Assembly: GCA_029861955.1 (NCBI GenBank)
Contig: JAOTYK010000015.1
Coordinates: 47,557 to 111,556, forward strand
DNA length: 64,000 bases
Source: Acidobacteriota bacterium
GTDB taxonomy: Bacteria > Acidobacteriota > Polarisedimenticolia > Polarisedimenticolales > Polarisedimenticolaceae
Direction of reading: 5' to 3'
Part shown: piece after piece, positions 1-11,207 of the stretch
Position numbering within the stretch: the first letter of the stretch is position 1
Layout of the letters: every line of letters begins with the position of its first letter
Program-made: the position numbers and the translations under genes
The notes under the pieces: generated by a model
Told to the model about the DNA's origin: nothing
What the model saw: only the letters and a program-made list of their open reading frames with translations
Databases searched by the model: none

Positions 1-226
1 AGACCTGACGTCCCTTCTTGAGGTATTCGCCGACAAATTCGGCCTGCTTCGCCCAGACCACGATCCGATGCCACTCGGTCTTTTCCTTCTTCTCTCCCGA
101 GGGATCCGACCAACGCTCCGTCGTGGCCATGGTGAAGTTGGCAACCGGCGTTCCTCCGGTGGTGTAACGGATCTCGGGATCCTTTCCAAGATTCCCGATC
201 AGGATGACTTTGTTGATGCTTGCCAT
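1..226 (-). CDS. ssb: single-stranded DNA-binding protein (5' part)
   Basis: Only the first 75 codons lie in the window; the gene runs off the left edge. The reverse-strand translation begins [20 protein letters not shown] and continues through [17 protein letters not shown], the OB-fold signature of bacterial SSB (start of the fold, then the WHRIV...W strand whose aromatics stack on ssDNA). SSB coats single strands during replication, repair and recombination. The ATG at 224-226 has an ACGGAG-type ribosome site just upstream. It is divergent from dtd, with 133 bp between them. The C-terminal tail that recruits partner proteins is not visible. Family call is secure; whether it is the main or a paralogous SSB cannot be told. 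Confidence 0.95.
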   Translation of the reverse strand, partial: MASINKVILIGNLGKDPEIRYTTGGTPVANFTMATTERWSDPSGEKKEKTEWHRIVVWAKQAEFVGEYLKKGRQV

Positions 227-267
227 GAGTGACTCCGTGCGACGTTCAGGCTGAATGGGAAGACGAT

Positions 268-296
268 AGTATACCGTTGGCACGGGGAAAACCGAA
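268..296 (-). promoter_or_regulatory. possible ssb promoter
   Basis: On the minus strand a good -10 box TATACT (268-273) sits 42 bp upstream of the ssb start. The hexamer 17 bp further upstream (TTCGGT, 291-296) is a poor -35. The -10 is convincing, the complete promoter is not. Confidence 0.3.
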
Positions 297-359
297 GAGA
301 ACCGATCGTGGGTTTCGACCCAGAAACCGGCGTGGGGGCGGTTTGCGGGAGGTAGCTCG

Positions 360-816
360 ATGAAAGCGTTGATCCAGCGGGTCCGAACGGCGAGCGTGCG
401 GGTTGCCGGGGCGACGATCGCCGGCATCGACCACGGCATCCTCGTGCTCCTGGGCGTGGAAATCGGCGATGACGTGGCCGACGCCGTTCGATTGGCGGAA
501 CGGACCGTCCACCTGAGGATCTTCCCCGACGATCAGGGCAAGATGAACAACGATCTGGTCGGCTCCGGCGGACAGGCCCTGGTCGTGTCGCAGTTCACGT
601 TGCTGGCTGATACCCGGCGGGGGCGTCGGCCGTCGTATACTCGGGCAGCCGCTCCCGGAGTTGCCGAGGCGTTGTACGAGCGTTACGCCCGGGCAATAGC
701 GGATCTCGGAGTGCGGGTCGAACGCGGGCAGTTTCGTGCGATGATGGATGTAGAGTTGGTCAACGATGGACCGGTCACCTTGATGCTGGAGTCCGTCGGG
801 AGAGGGGACGAGGGTC

Positions 817-827
<11 letters not shown>
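360..827 (+). CDS. dtd: D-aminoacyl-tRNA deacylase
   Basis: 155 residues, close to the usual ~145-150 of DTD. The enzyme removes D-amino acids (and Gly from tRNA-Ala) from tRNA in the cytoplasm, protecting translation. Both signature motifs are present: SQFTLLAD near residue 77 and [11 protein letters not shown] near residue 137; the Gly-Pro of the second is the cross-subunit GP motif that enforces chiral selection. The ATG follows GGGAGGTAGCTCG, a strong ribosome site. It opens a tight set with xerD, cca and accA; its last 11 bases overlap xerD, implying translational coupling. Confidence 0.95.
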
Positions 828-1699
<872 letters not shown>

Positions 1700-1707
<8 letters not shown>

Positions 1708-2665
1708 CCAACCCGCCGGCCGGTTGCTGGCGCGGTTGCGACCGACCCAACGAACATTTCTCGGCGACGTCGATCGAGTGGACGACGGTGTAGGTGGGCG
1801 GTGCTTTCTCGTCGGCGGTGCGATCCGTGACCTGCTGCTCGATCGTGAACCGCTGGATCTCGATCTCATCGTCGAGGACGACATCGAAGCGGTGATTCGT
1901 CGCCTCGAGTCTTCCTACCCGATGAACGTCGAACGCATCACCCCACGCTTCGGAACCGCGCGTTGTGATGTCGACGGTGTCGGCATCGTCGATCTGGCCC
2001 AGCCGCGGAGCGAGGTCTATGCAAGACCGGGGGCGTTGCCGGATGTCAGTCCCGGTTCACTCGAACACGATCTTGCGCGTCGTGATTTTTCGATCAACGC
2101 CATCGCCTGCCGCGCCAACGGGGAGGGAGCACTTCTCGATCCTCACGAGGGCGTGGCGGATATCGAGGCTCGAACCCTGCGGGCCCTTCACGACCGATCC
2201 ATGCTCGATGACCCGACACGGATGCTTCGCGCGGCTCGCTACGGCGTCCGTCTCGGATTGCGTCCGAGCGACGCTCTCCGCCAATCTATGCAACAGGCGA
2301 TTGCCGCAGGTGTGCTTTTCGAGATCTCCGCAAGCCGTCGATCAAGAGAGCTACAGTTACTCTGGCGAGGTCCCCGGGTCATCGCGTCCGCGGAAACGCT
2401 GGTTCAGTTCGGGCTGTGGGAGCCGCTGTTCGCGTGCGAGGCCCCGTCCGAGGCCGAGTTGGACGCTCTCCGCCTCCTCGCGGAGCGCTGGCCCGATCCT
2501 GAGAGTCGCTGGGTCGCCATCCTGGCCCTGATCCCTGCGCGGCGTGGTGCGACCGTACGCGACGCGATCTTGAGAAACTACGAGTTTCCGCGTTCGCTTC
2601 GTTCTCTTCTCACGAGTGATCCGGACCGGCTGGAACGATGCCTTCGCGGCGACGAGCTTCCGTGA
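1700..2665 (+). CDS. tRNA nucleotidyltransferase / poly(A) polymerase head-domain protein (short form)
   Basis: 321 residues. The class II nucleotidyltransferase head is clear: FLVGGAIRDLLLDREPLDLD carries the GG and DxD metal-binding pattern (about residues 36-55), followed by the RRDFSINAIAC motif and a neck/body region (DDPTRMLRAARYGVRLG). Family members add CCA to tRNA 3' ends or A residues to RNA. The protein is shorter than E. coli CCA (412 aa) and lacks an obvious HD phosphohydrolase domain, so it could be a CCA-, CC- or A-adding enzyme or a poly(A) polymerase. The GTG start overlaps the end of xerD by 8 bp. Confidence 0.82.
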
Positions 2666-2730
2666 AGCTTGACAGGTCTGCGGAGCATCGATTATCCCTG
2701 TTGGGTCCGTTGCCGGATCGAGAGGAGTCC

Positions 2731-3678
2731 ATGGGCGAAAACAGCTTTGAAGAGCCGATCCTGGACCTCGAGCGACGTATCGAATCTCTCTCCGGTGTCG
2801 GCGATGACGACGCGACGGAACAGCAGCGAATCGAGCTTCAACGACAATTGGCCTCCATGCGGGAGACGATCTTCGCGTCGCTGTCTCCGTGGCAGAAGAC
2901 GCTCGTGGCTCGCCACCCTCGACGCCCGTACACGCTGAACTACATCGAACAGATGATCGAAGGGTTTGGCGAGATTCACGGGGATCGTAAGTATGCGGAC
3001 GATCCCGCGATCGTCTGCGGGTTCGGACGGTTTCGCGGTACACCTGTCCTCGTGGTCGGACATCAGAAGGGTCGCGACACCAAGGAGAAGATTCGGCGGA
3101 ACTTCGGGATGCCGCGCCCCGAGGGTTATCGAACGGCCATTCGCGCCATGCGTCTCGCGGAGAAGTTTCGTCGCCCGATCATCACGTTCATCGATACTCC
3201 GGGCGCGTATCCCGGTATCGGTGCGGAAGAGCGCGGGCAGGCCGAGGCGATCGCTTTCAACCTTCGAGAGATGGCCAAGCTGACGGTACCGGTCATCGCC
3301 ACGGTCACCGGCGAAGGGGGCAGCGGCGGCGCGCTAGCCCTCGGCGTCGGAAACCGGGTCAACATGCTGGAGTTCGCGATCTACTCGGTCATCAGCCCCG
3401 AGGGGTGTGCGGCGATCCTCTGGCGGGACCCGCAAAAGAACCGGGAGGCCGCCGAGGCGATGGGGATAACGGCCCAGGACCTTCTGAAGTTCGACATCAT
3501 CGACGAGATCGTTCCCGAGGTGACCGGAGGCGCCCATGTGGATCCTGTCGAACAGGCGCGGCGTCTGGGAGACGTCCTCGAGCGACAGTTGGCGGAGCTG
3601 ACGCCGTTGGATGGAGAGGCGCTGGTGCGGGGACGCTACGATCGATTCCGTCGACTCGGGGTCATCGACGTCGGCTAG
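2731..3678 (+). CDS. accA: acetyl-CoA carboxylase carboxyltransferase subunit alpha
   Basis: 315 residues, typical of AccA. With AccD it transfers the carboxyl group from biotin-BCCP to acetyl-CoA, making malonyl-CoA, the first committed step of fatty-acid synthesis. Recognisable segments: the N-terminal helical part with SPWQKTLVARHPRRPYTLNY, GRFRGTPVLVVGHQKGRDTK, ITFIDTPGAYPGIGAEERGQ and the oxyanion-hole region TGEGGSGGALALGVGNRV. The ATG at 2731 is preferred over upstream in-frame starts because AGAGGAG lies immediately before it and the family begins there. It ends tail-to-tail with mazG, sharing the palindrome CTAG. No accD is in the window. Confidence 0.97.
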   Translation: MGENSFEEPILDLERRIESLSGVGDDDATEQQRIELQRQLASMRETIFASLSPWQKTLVARHPRRPYTLNYIEQMIEGFGEIHGDRKYADDPAIVCGFGRFRGTPVLVVGHQKGRDTKEKIRRNFGMPRPEGYRTAIRAMRLAEKFRRPIITFIDTPGAYPGIGAEERGQAEAIAFNLREMAKLTVPVIATVTGEGGSGGALALGVGNRVNMLEFAIYSVISPEGCAAILWRDPQKNREAAEAMGITAQDLLKFDIIDEIVPEVTGGAHVDPVEQARRLGDVLERQLAELTPLDGEALVRGRYDRFRRLGVIDVG

Positions 3679-4472
3679 CCTTCGGCCTTCTTCGCGTCTT
3701 GCCACAGGGCCTCGAGGGACGCCATGTCCAACCCATCGATCGTGCGCTCGGACTCTCTGACCCGTTGCTCGACCCAACGGAAACGACGGCGAAACTTCCG
3801 GTTGGCCGCCTCGAGAGAGGCTTCGGCATCGGCATCGAGGTGACGGGCCAGCATCGCGGTCGAGAACAGCACATCCCCCAGCTCCTCACGAACATCGTCA
3901 CTTGATCCGGACTCCATCGCCTGATTCAGTTCCGCGATCTCGGATTGCACCTGACGCATGACAGCCGCCGCGTCGGGCCAATCGAACCCCACGCGGGCCG
4001 CTCGATCGCCAAGCCGCTGAGCCTTGGGGAGGGCCGGCAGGGGAGCCGGCAAACCATCGAGGACCGATCGGAACGCCGCTCCCTCCTTCGTGGGACCCTT
4101 CTCTCTGGACTTGATCTCCTCCCAGGCCCGTAGGACGTCGGTGGACGTCTCGGCCTTGGCATCGGCAAAAACGTGGGGATGACGTCGGATCATCTTCTCT
4201 GAGATTCCGCGGACGACGTCGGCGGCCGTGAACGCCTGGCGTTCCTTTCCGATCCGCGCCAGAAAGACGATCTGAAAGAGCAGATCGCCCAGTTCCTCCC
4301 GGAGCGCATCACAGTCGTCCCGGTCCAGGGCCTCGACCACCTCGTAGCATTCCTCGATCAGGTAGCCACGGAGGGTCGCGAAGGTCTGTTCGCGGTCCCA
4401 GGGACAGCCGTCGTCCGAGCGGAGGCGATCCATGATTTCCACCAGATTTTCAAACTTTTCCGGTGGAGCCAT
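3675..4472 (-). CDS. mazG: nucleoside triphosphate pyrophosphohydrolase MazG
   Basis: 265 residues, the length of E. coli MazG (263). It hydrolyses (d)NTPs to NMP and PPi, a house-cleaning and stress role. Two tandem MazG domains are present: the first has YLIEECYEVVEAL and LREELGDLLFQIVFLA (metal-binding ExxE/ExxD helices); the second has VREELGDVLFSTAMLARHL. The C-terminal NRKFRRRFRWVEQ motif also fits. Its stop codon (minus-strand TAG, 3675-3677) overlaps that of accA (3676-3678). It is monocistronic here, with 169 bp to the divergent DUF1844 gene. Confidence 0.95.
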   Translation of the reverse strand: MAPPEKFENLVEIMDRLRSDDGCPWDREQTFATLRGYLIEECYEVVEALDRDDCDALREELGDLLFQIVFLARIGKERQAFTAADVVRGISEKMIRRHPHVFADAKAETSTDVLRAWEEIKSREKGPTKEGAAFRSVLDGLPAPLPALPKAQRLGDRAARVGFDWPDAAAVMRQVQSEIAELNQAMESGSSDDVREELGDVLFSTAMLARHLDADAEASLEAANRKFRRRFRWVEQRVRESERTIDGLDMASLEALWQDAKKAEG

Positions 4473-4641
4473 CGATTCCGTCCCTTCCTTGACTTGCCTC
4501 TGACGGGGACACAGATTTGTGATTCAGGGTCGACTATCGGTCGTCGCCAGGACCAGGGCGCGTCGTTTGGTACGGCGGAAAGCGCAATGGTACCATCCTC
4601 ACCGACACCGGAATCTCTCCGGTTTCGGGCGAATTTCGGGG

Positions 4642-5139
4642 ATGGAAATGGCAGATCGTGAACGGACCCGCGGTAGCGAAAACCAGGAAGCCGGTTCCGA
4701 GATCAAGGTCACGGATCGTAGGCTCTTCACCCCGGACGGGAAGCTCCGGGAGGCGTTGGAGGAGAGCGAGGAAGAATCTTCGTCCAAACCCTCAGGGGAG
4801 GATTCCAGCGAACCGGTTGAGGCGTCCGAGACCGACACACCCGGATTCGAACATCGATCGCTGGACGAACCGGAAGGCGTGGACTTTACGATGTTGATCA
4901 ATGCCATGGCACAACCGGCACTGATCTTCCTCGGAGAGATCCCGTATCCCGGGTCGGGCAAACCGGAAGTGAATCTCGAGCAGGCCGCTCTTCAGATCGA
5001 TCTGCTCGATCTACTTCGCATCCGGTGCCGCGGCAATCTCAGTCCCCAGGAAGAAGGGCTCTTGGAGCGAATGCTGTACCAGCTGCGGATGCTCTTCGTG
5101 GCGCGCAAGGGTACCCCGAGTCCCGACTCGGAGCCCTGA
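4642..5139 (+). CDS. DUF1844 family protein
   Basis: 165 residues. The C-terminal two thirds match the DUF1844 pattern: FTMLINAMAQPALIFLGEIP, then NLEQAALQIDLLDLL and GNLSPQEEGLLERMLYQLR. No function is established for the family, which is common in Acidobacteriota and deltaproteobacterial lineages. Residues about 40-75 are a Glu/Ser-rich, probably disordered linker. Starts at 4642 or 4648 are both possible; an earlier in-frame codon at 4519 would add an Arg-rich stretch with no family resemblance. The next gene begins 60 bp downstream. Confidence 0.8.
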   Translation: MEMADRERTRGSENQEAGSEIKVTDRRLFTPDGKLREALEESEEESSSKPSGEDSSEPVEASETDTPGFEHRSLDEPEGVDFTMLINAMAQPALIFLGEIPYPGSGKPEVNLEQAALQIDLLDLLRIRCRGNLSPQEEGLLERMLYQLRMLFVARKGTPSPDSEP

Positions 5140-5199
5140 TCGCCCGTCCCCGCAGCCTCACGGCAATTTTCTCGCGCGAGGCATGAAGGGGACAATCGA

Positions 5200-7248
5200 G
5201 TGACGACCGCCCGGCGGGTCTGGTGCGGAATTTCGGCAGCGCGCTGTCGAAGAATCCTGCAGTTGTCACTCCTGGTCTGCTTGATGTCCACCGCCGGGCT
5301 CTCTTTCGCTCAGGAAGTTGAGACCGGTGTCATCCGCCTCGGTGGCAAGCCCAACCCATCCATCGATATTCCGACTCCCCGTGTCGAGTCGGCCAAGCGT
5401 TCGTTCGATTTTCAATCCTTCGAGACCCGCCTGGATTCTCTGTGGTTCCAGAGGAAGGCGCTCTCCGCCGACGGGCGCTTCGAAGACGCCGCCGCGATGG
5501 GCGTCCAGATCGGTAGCTTCTCCGACGAGGAGGGAGTCCATCAACTCTCCAAGCTCTCCGGCGCGTTGCTGCGCGAGACCGAACGCTGGATCCAGGAGGG
5601 GAACTTCGATCAGGCGATGGCGACCCTGGAGCTGGCGGAGAGTTTTGACGCCGGGCACCCTCAGATCCATCGAGCACGGGCTGCAGTCCACTGGAACCGC
5701 GGGGACCATCTCGCCGCGATCGGCGATTGGTTCCGTGCGCAACGCGCGGCCGTGGTTCGATCGGTGGGGGATCTGAGTCTGCTCAATCGGATGGCGTTCC
5801 TGCTCTTGATCGCAGTCCTCGTCAGTGGCGTGGTCTTCGGCCTGACGATGGTGTTCCGTTACCAGATTCCCTTCAGGCACGAGGTCGAGGAGTGGGTGGT
5901 TCAGCGGATGCCCGCGCATTGGTCGCGGCCGCTCGGCTGGGCGGTCCTGCTGGCACCTCTGGTGCTGTGGTTCGCCGCCGGCTGGATGATCCTGTACTGG
6001 ATCGCCGCCTGCTATCGATTCATGAAGCGGGGCGAACGCATCGCCGCCGTCGTTCTTGTTCTATTGCTGGCGTTGAGCGTACCGGCCTATCGGGTCATCG
6101 TCGGCCTGTACGGCATGAGCTCGGATCCGGTCGTCCAGCACACCGTGGGTGCCGCGGACGGCGCCTATTCGCCGGAACGCATCCTCGAGATCGAGGCTCT
6201 GGCCGAGTCCTATCCCGAGGACCCGGTCTATCAGTTCCTCCTGGCGGGGTTGTACAAGAACGGTCGCTACTTCGAGGAGGCGTTCGCTTCCTATCGTCGC
6301 GCGCTGGAGTTGGACCCGACCCTCGAGCAGGCCTACGTCAACGTGGGCAACATCTTCTACACCACGGGTCAGTTCTCGGAGGCCATCGCCCAGTACAACC
6401 ATGCCATCGAGGTGCAGCCGAAGATGGCGTTGGCATACTTCAATCGTCACCTGGCTCAATCCGAGGCCTTCGACTTTGACGATTCAAGAGAATCGCTGGC
6501 CAAGGCTCGCGCCATCGACTCGAAGCAAGTGGCGGCGATCATGCAGATCGCCTCCGGCGACACGGGCGAACGATCGACCGTTCTGGACGCGGACCTGGAG
6601 ACGGGATCGGTCTGGCGTGCCGCACTTGAAGGGCGCAAGCCCCGCGCCTGGGCCGGCGAGGAACCGCCCAGGGGCTCGTGGCTGACCCGACAGTTCTTGA
6701 ATCCGATCACCATCGTCTCGATCCTGCTCCTCGGCCTCTTCGCGGCGCTCACGTTCTTCAGTGACCCGGAGTCGGTCGCACGCCGCTGCATCCGATGCGG
6801 TGGACCCTTCTGCCTGTACTGCAAGAGTGGTCGCGAGGGTCACGAGTATTGCAGCCAGTGTCATCATCTGTTCGTTCTTGGCGATGGGTTGGCACCCGAA
6901 GCGAAGTCCCTCAAGCTCTACGAAGTCGAACGCCATGAGCGTTGGACCCGTAGCGCACGGAAGGCGCTCTCCTGGTTCCTGCCGGGAATGGGAGCCTTAC
7001 TCCGCGGTCACACGTTGCTGGGCTTCGCGCTGGTAGTCGCGTGGTTCGTCTTCTTCTTTGCCTGGCAACCGGTCGCCCTTCAGCCACTCGGTGCACTTCT
7101 GAACCTGGATCTTCGGTTCGATCTTCTTGGCACCGCGTCGTTGCCCGCCGTCTTCACGGTTCAGCCTCTGGCGCTCGTCGGGATCGTCGGGCTGGTCTCG
7201 ATCTGGCTGGGTGCCAATGTGCGTCGCCGACGACGGGGGGTCGCATAG
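5200..7248 (+). CDS. multi-pass membrane TPR protein with zinc-ribbon-like cysteine cluster
   Basis: 682 residues, function unknown. Order seen: a signal peptide (cleavage near LSFA-QE, residue 37); a periplasmic helical/TPR-like part to about 190; hydrophobic segments near 200-220, 245-272 and 282-306; TPR repeats at about 325-430 (AYVNVGNIFYTTGQFSEAIA); a hydrophobic segment near 505-523; a cysteine cluster with four CxxC pairs (CIRCGG, CLYCKSG, CSQCHHLF region) near 533-560; then two more membrane segments and an Arg-rich end. The cluster could bind zinc or haem-like groups, but no CxxCH haem motif dominates; CSQCHH is the closest. The start is GTG after GAAGGGGAC. The stop abuts the ATG of the DUF4388 gene, so the two are almost certainly co-translated. 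Confidence 0.7.
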   Translation: MTTARRVWCGISAARCRRILQLSLLVCLMSTAGLSFAQEVETGVIRLGGKPNPSIDIPTPRVESAKRSFDFQSFETRLDSLWFQRKALSADGRFEDAAAMGVQIGSFSDEEGVHQLSKLSGALLRETERWIQEGNFDQAMATLELAESFDAGHPQIHRARAAVHWNRGDHLAAIGDWFRAQRAAVVRSVGDLSLLNRMAFLLLIAVLVSGVVFGLTMVFRYQIPFRHEVEEWVVQRMPAHWSRPLGWAVLLAPLVLWFAAGWMILYWIAACYRFMKRGERIAAVVLVLLLALSVPAYRVIVGLYGMSSDPVVQHTVGAADGAYSPERILEIEALAESYPEDPVYQFLLAGLYKNGRYFEEAFASYRRALELDPTLEQAYVNVGNIFYTTGQFSEAIAQYNHAIEVQPKMALAYFNRHLAQSEAFDFDDSRESLAKARAIDSKQVAAIMQIASGDTGERSTVLDADLETGSVWRAALEGRKPRAWAGEEPPRGSWLTRQFLNPITIVSILLLGLFAALTFFSDPESVARRCIRCGGPFCLYCKSGREGHEYCSQCHHLFVLGDGLAPEAKSLKLYEVERHERWTRSARKALSWFLPGMGALLRGHTLLGFALVVAWFVFFFAWQPVALQPLGALLNLDLRFDLLGTASLPAVFTVQPLALVGIVGLVSIWLGANVRRRRRGVA

Positions 7249-8520
7249 ATGGCCCTGCAAGGCACGATCGGAGACTTCGGTCTAGCGGACATCTTCCAGC
7301 TTATCGGCATCCAGAGGAAGACCGGCGTCCTCGAATTGGACAACGGGGAGGATGGCGTCGCCGTCAAGTTCCTCGATGGTCACGTCGTTGGCGCCGATCT
7401 CCGAGCCTGCGGCGTCGAGACGCTACTGGGTAACGTGCTCGTGCGGACCGGCCGCATCACCGAGAAACAGCTTCAGGAATCGTTGGCGGTTCAGAAGAAG
7501 ACACTCCAACGGCTTGGCTACGTCCTGGTCCGACGGGAGCTGATCGACGAAGACGACCTCGTCGAGGCGTTGCGCGTGCAGTCGCTCCAGATCGTCTATC
7601 GACTCTTCCGCTGGCGCGTCGGCAGCTATTCGTTCAAGACCGCCGACGACATCGACTACGACAGCAAACACTTCGCACCGATTAGCGCCGAGACCATCCT
7701 GATGGAAGGCGCGCGAATGATCGACGAGTGGCCGATCATCGAGCGTCGAATCAAAAACGACCAGATGATCCTGCGTCCTACCGAGGCGGCTAAAGATCTC
7801 GACCTCGGGATGACGGCGATGGTCGAGGAAGACTTCGACATCGATCTGGCCTTCGATCCCGATGGAGCGGCGGCCGCCGCGAAGAAGCCCGTCGACGCCC
7901 TGCAGCTCTCCGGCGAGGAGCAAGAAGTTCTGCTGCTGGTCGATGGAGTTCGCACCGTCGGGGAGGTCAACGACCGTTCGACGCTGGGAGAGTTCGACAC
8001 CTTCAGGATCCTCTCGGACCTGATGACTCGCAGCCTGGTCGAAGTCGTCGAGAAGCCGACGGCGGCCAACATCCCGAAGAAGCCGGCCGGGCTCCTGCAG
8101 AAACTGTTTGTCGTCGTCTCCCTCACGGTGGTCTTCGGAGCCGCGTTGATCGGGCTCGTGAGCCTGTCCTCCAACCCCCTGGCTCCCTGGCGGCTGACGG
8201 GGAGCGACACCGCCTCCCGCGAACTCCGCGCCTATGCCTCTCAGGCACGGGTCGATCGTCTTGACGAGGCCCTGCAGGTCTTCTATCTCGATGCGGGCAC
8301 CTTCCCCGAGAGTCTCGAACTCCTGGCCGTCGGTGGCTACCTCCCGGAGTACGCCCTCTCGGACCCCTGGGGACGCCTCTACGGCTACCGGCTGTCCGAC
8401 GGCGGATTCCAGATCTTCGGGATGGACGCCGACGGCGAGCCCAGCCCGACGCTGACGTTCTCTCGGAGCTTCACCCCCACCCAGCGGATGATGATGGGTG
8501 TCGGGCAGGACGACGAATAA
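7249..8520 (+). CDS. DUF4388 protein with C-terminal GspG-like domain
   Basis: 423 residues. The N-terminus (GTIGDFGLADIFQLIGIQ, then KTGVLELDNGEDG) is a DUF4388/PatA-N-type domain, often found in regulators of gliding or gene expression in myxobacteria and relatives. A middle segment (about 90-265) resembles DUF4388 companion regions. A single transmembrane segment (LQKLFVVVSLTVVFGAALIG) lies near 285-305. The last ~100 residues (FYLDAGTFPESLELL ... SDPWGRLYGY) resemble the C-terminal part of type II pseudopilin GspG. This suggests a membrane-anchored protein with a cytoplasmic DUF4388 part and an exported GspG-like tip. No nucleotide separates it from the preceding gene. Role unknown. Confidence 0.75.
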   Translation: MALQGTIGDFGLADIFQLIGIQRKTGVLELDNGEDGVAVKFLDGHVVGADLRACGVETLLGNVLVRTGRITEKQLQESLAVQKKTLQRLGYVLVRRELIDEDDLVEALRVQSLQIVYRLFRWRVGSYSFKTADDIDYDSKHFAPISAETILMEGARMIDEWPIIERRIKNDQMILRPTEAAKDLDLGMTAMVEEDFDIDLAFDPDGAAAAAKKPVDALQLSGEEQEVLLLVDGVRTVGEVNDRSTLGEFDTFRILSDLMTRSLVEVVEKPTAANIPKKPAGLLQKLFVVVSLTVVFGAALIGLVSLSSNPLAPWRLTGSDTASRELRAYASQARVDRLDEALQVFYLDAGTFPESLELLAVGGYLPEYALSDPWGRLYGYRLSDGGFQIFGMDADGEPSPTLTFSRSFTPTQRMMMGVGQDDE

Positions 8521-8560
8521 CCCGCCTTTCCGCCGCGGATCTACTTTTTGCCGTCCCCAC

Positions 8561-8593
8561 GGGCTTGACAGCCCATTTCGGCCGTCTTAACCC
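8561..8593 (+). promoter_or_regulatory. probable dnaK promoter with overlapping small hairpin
   Basis: A perfect -35 TTGACA (8565-8570) lies 82 bp before dnaK, but the hexamer 17 bp downstream (TAACCC, 8588-8593) is a weak -10. The -35 is embedded in a stem-loop GGGCT-TGAC-AGCCC (8561-8574). No CIRCE element was seen. A stress sigma factor with a different -10 is possible. Confidence 0.4.
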
Positions 8594-8613
8594 GCCGCCA
8601 TCGAGAAAATTTT

Positions 8614-8629
8614 GGGCCCCGGCGGGGCC
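8614..8629. repeat. GC-rich inverted repeat in the dnaK leader
   Basis: GGCCCC-GGC-GGGGCC forms a 6-bp all-GC stem with a 3-base loop, 17 bp upstream of the dnaK ATG. There is no following T-run, so it is unlikely to be a terminator; an effect on translation initiation is possible. Confidence 0.5.
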
Positions 8630-8646
8630 ATTTCGGAGACCAAGTC

Positions 8647-10566
<1,920 letters not shown>

Positions 10567-10577
10567 TCTTTCGAAGG

Positions 10578-10604
10578 GAGGCGGGCCGCAGGCCCGCCTC
10601 TTTT
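10578..10604 (+). terminator. rho-independent terminator after dnaK
   Basis: A perfect 10-bp stem GAGGCGGGCC / GGCCCGCCTC with a GCA loop, followed by TTTT, starts 11 bp after the dnaK stop codon. It is the clearest intrinsic terminator in the window. Confidence 0.93.
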
Positions 10605-10688
10605 CCGTTATCATGGGCTCGCCTCGCCCGGTTGGGCCCGGTGATAGATCGCTGCCCCGTCGATAGACGGGTCGGATGGGGACGACGG

Positions 10689-11135
10689 ATGGCTCAAAAG
10701 GAACGCGACCCGCTGGACGAAATGCTCGGCGTGCAAAAGCGGCTCAACAACCTCTTCGAGAATGCCCTGACCAGGACCGAGTTCGAGGCCCACGGCGGCC
10801 TCGAGTACTGGACGCCTGTGGCCGACATCTTCGCCGCCGACGACACGTTCCAGGTCTTCCTGGAGCTTCCCGGCCTACAGCAGGACCAGATCGAACTCCG
10901 CATCGATGGCGAGCAGCTGGTCGTCGAGGGAGAGCGTCGGGCCGAGCGAGAGGCCGACGGCCGACGTTTCCATCGGGTCGAGCGCTCATCCGGACGATTC
11001 ATGCGACGGATCGACCTTCCCGCCGACGCCGATCGCGACCAGATCGACGCCGCTTTCGAGAACGGCCTGCTCCAGGTCACGCTTCCGCGCACACGCAACC
11101 CAAAACCGGGCCCCATCCGGGTGAAAATCCGCTAG
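10689..11135 (+). CDS. small heat-shock protein Hsp20 / alpha-crystallin
   Basis: 148 residues. The alpha-crystallin domain spans about 40-135: WTPVADIFAADDTFQVFLEL (strand 2-3), LPGLQQDQIELRIDGEQLVV, then FENGLLQVTLPR, which contains the A/G-x-L signature before the C-terminal extension. An ATP-independent holdase that binds unfolding proteins and hands them to DnaK, encoded just upstream. The ATG at 10689 is chosen because homologues begin near here; an in-frame start at 10632 would add a 19-residue unrelated leader. The GxL at the end of the domain is present, and the C-terminal IxI-like motif appears as IRVKI. Confidence 0.93.
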   Translation: MAQKERDPLDEMLGVQKRLNNLFENALTRTEFEAHGGLEYWTPVADIFAADDTFQVFLELPGLQQDQIELRIDGEQLVVEGERRAEREADGRRFHRVERSSGRFMRRIDLPADADRDQIDAAFENGLLQVTLPRTRNPKPGPIRVKIR

Positions 11136-11174
11136 TCACCCTCTCGGGTGGCTCCCGTTCCACGTTGCGGCAGG

Positions 11175-11183
11175 TGTTATACT
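11175..11183 (+). promoter_or_regulatory. extended -10 promoter of the sigma factor gene
   Basis: TGTTATACT carries the TGn extension plus a TATACT -10 (11178-11183). The expected -35 position (11155-11160) is not consensus, as is usual for extended -10 promoters. Predicted transcription start is near 11190, leaving a leader of about 18 nt that contains AAGGA before the ATG. Confidence 0.6.
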
Positions 11184-11207
11184 GCCGCTCGCTTTCAGCA
11201 AGGAACC

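Noticed and set aside
8521..8646. CIRCE heat-shock operator.
   Set aside because: No TTAGCACTC inverted repeat seen in the dnaK leader.
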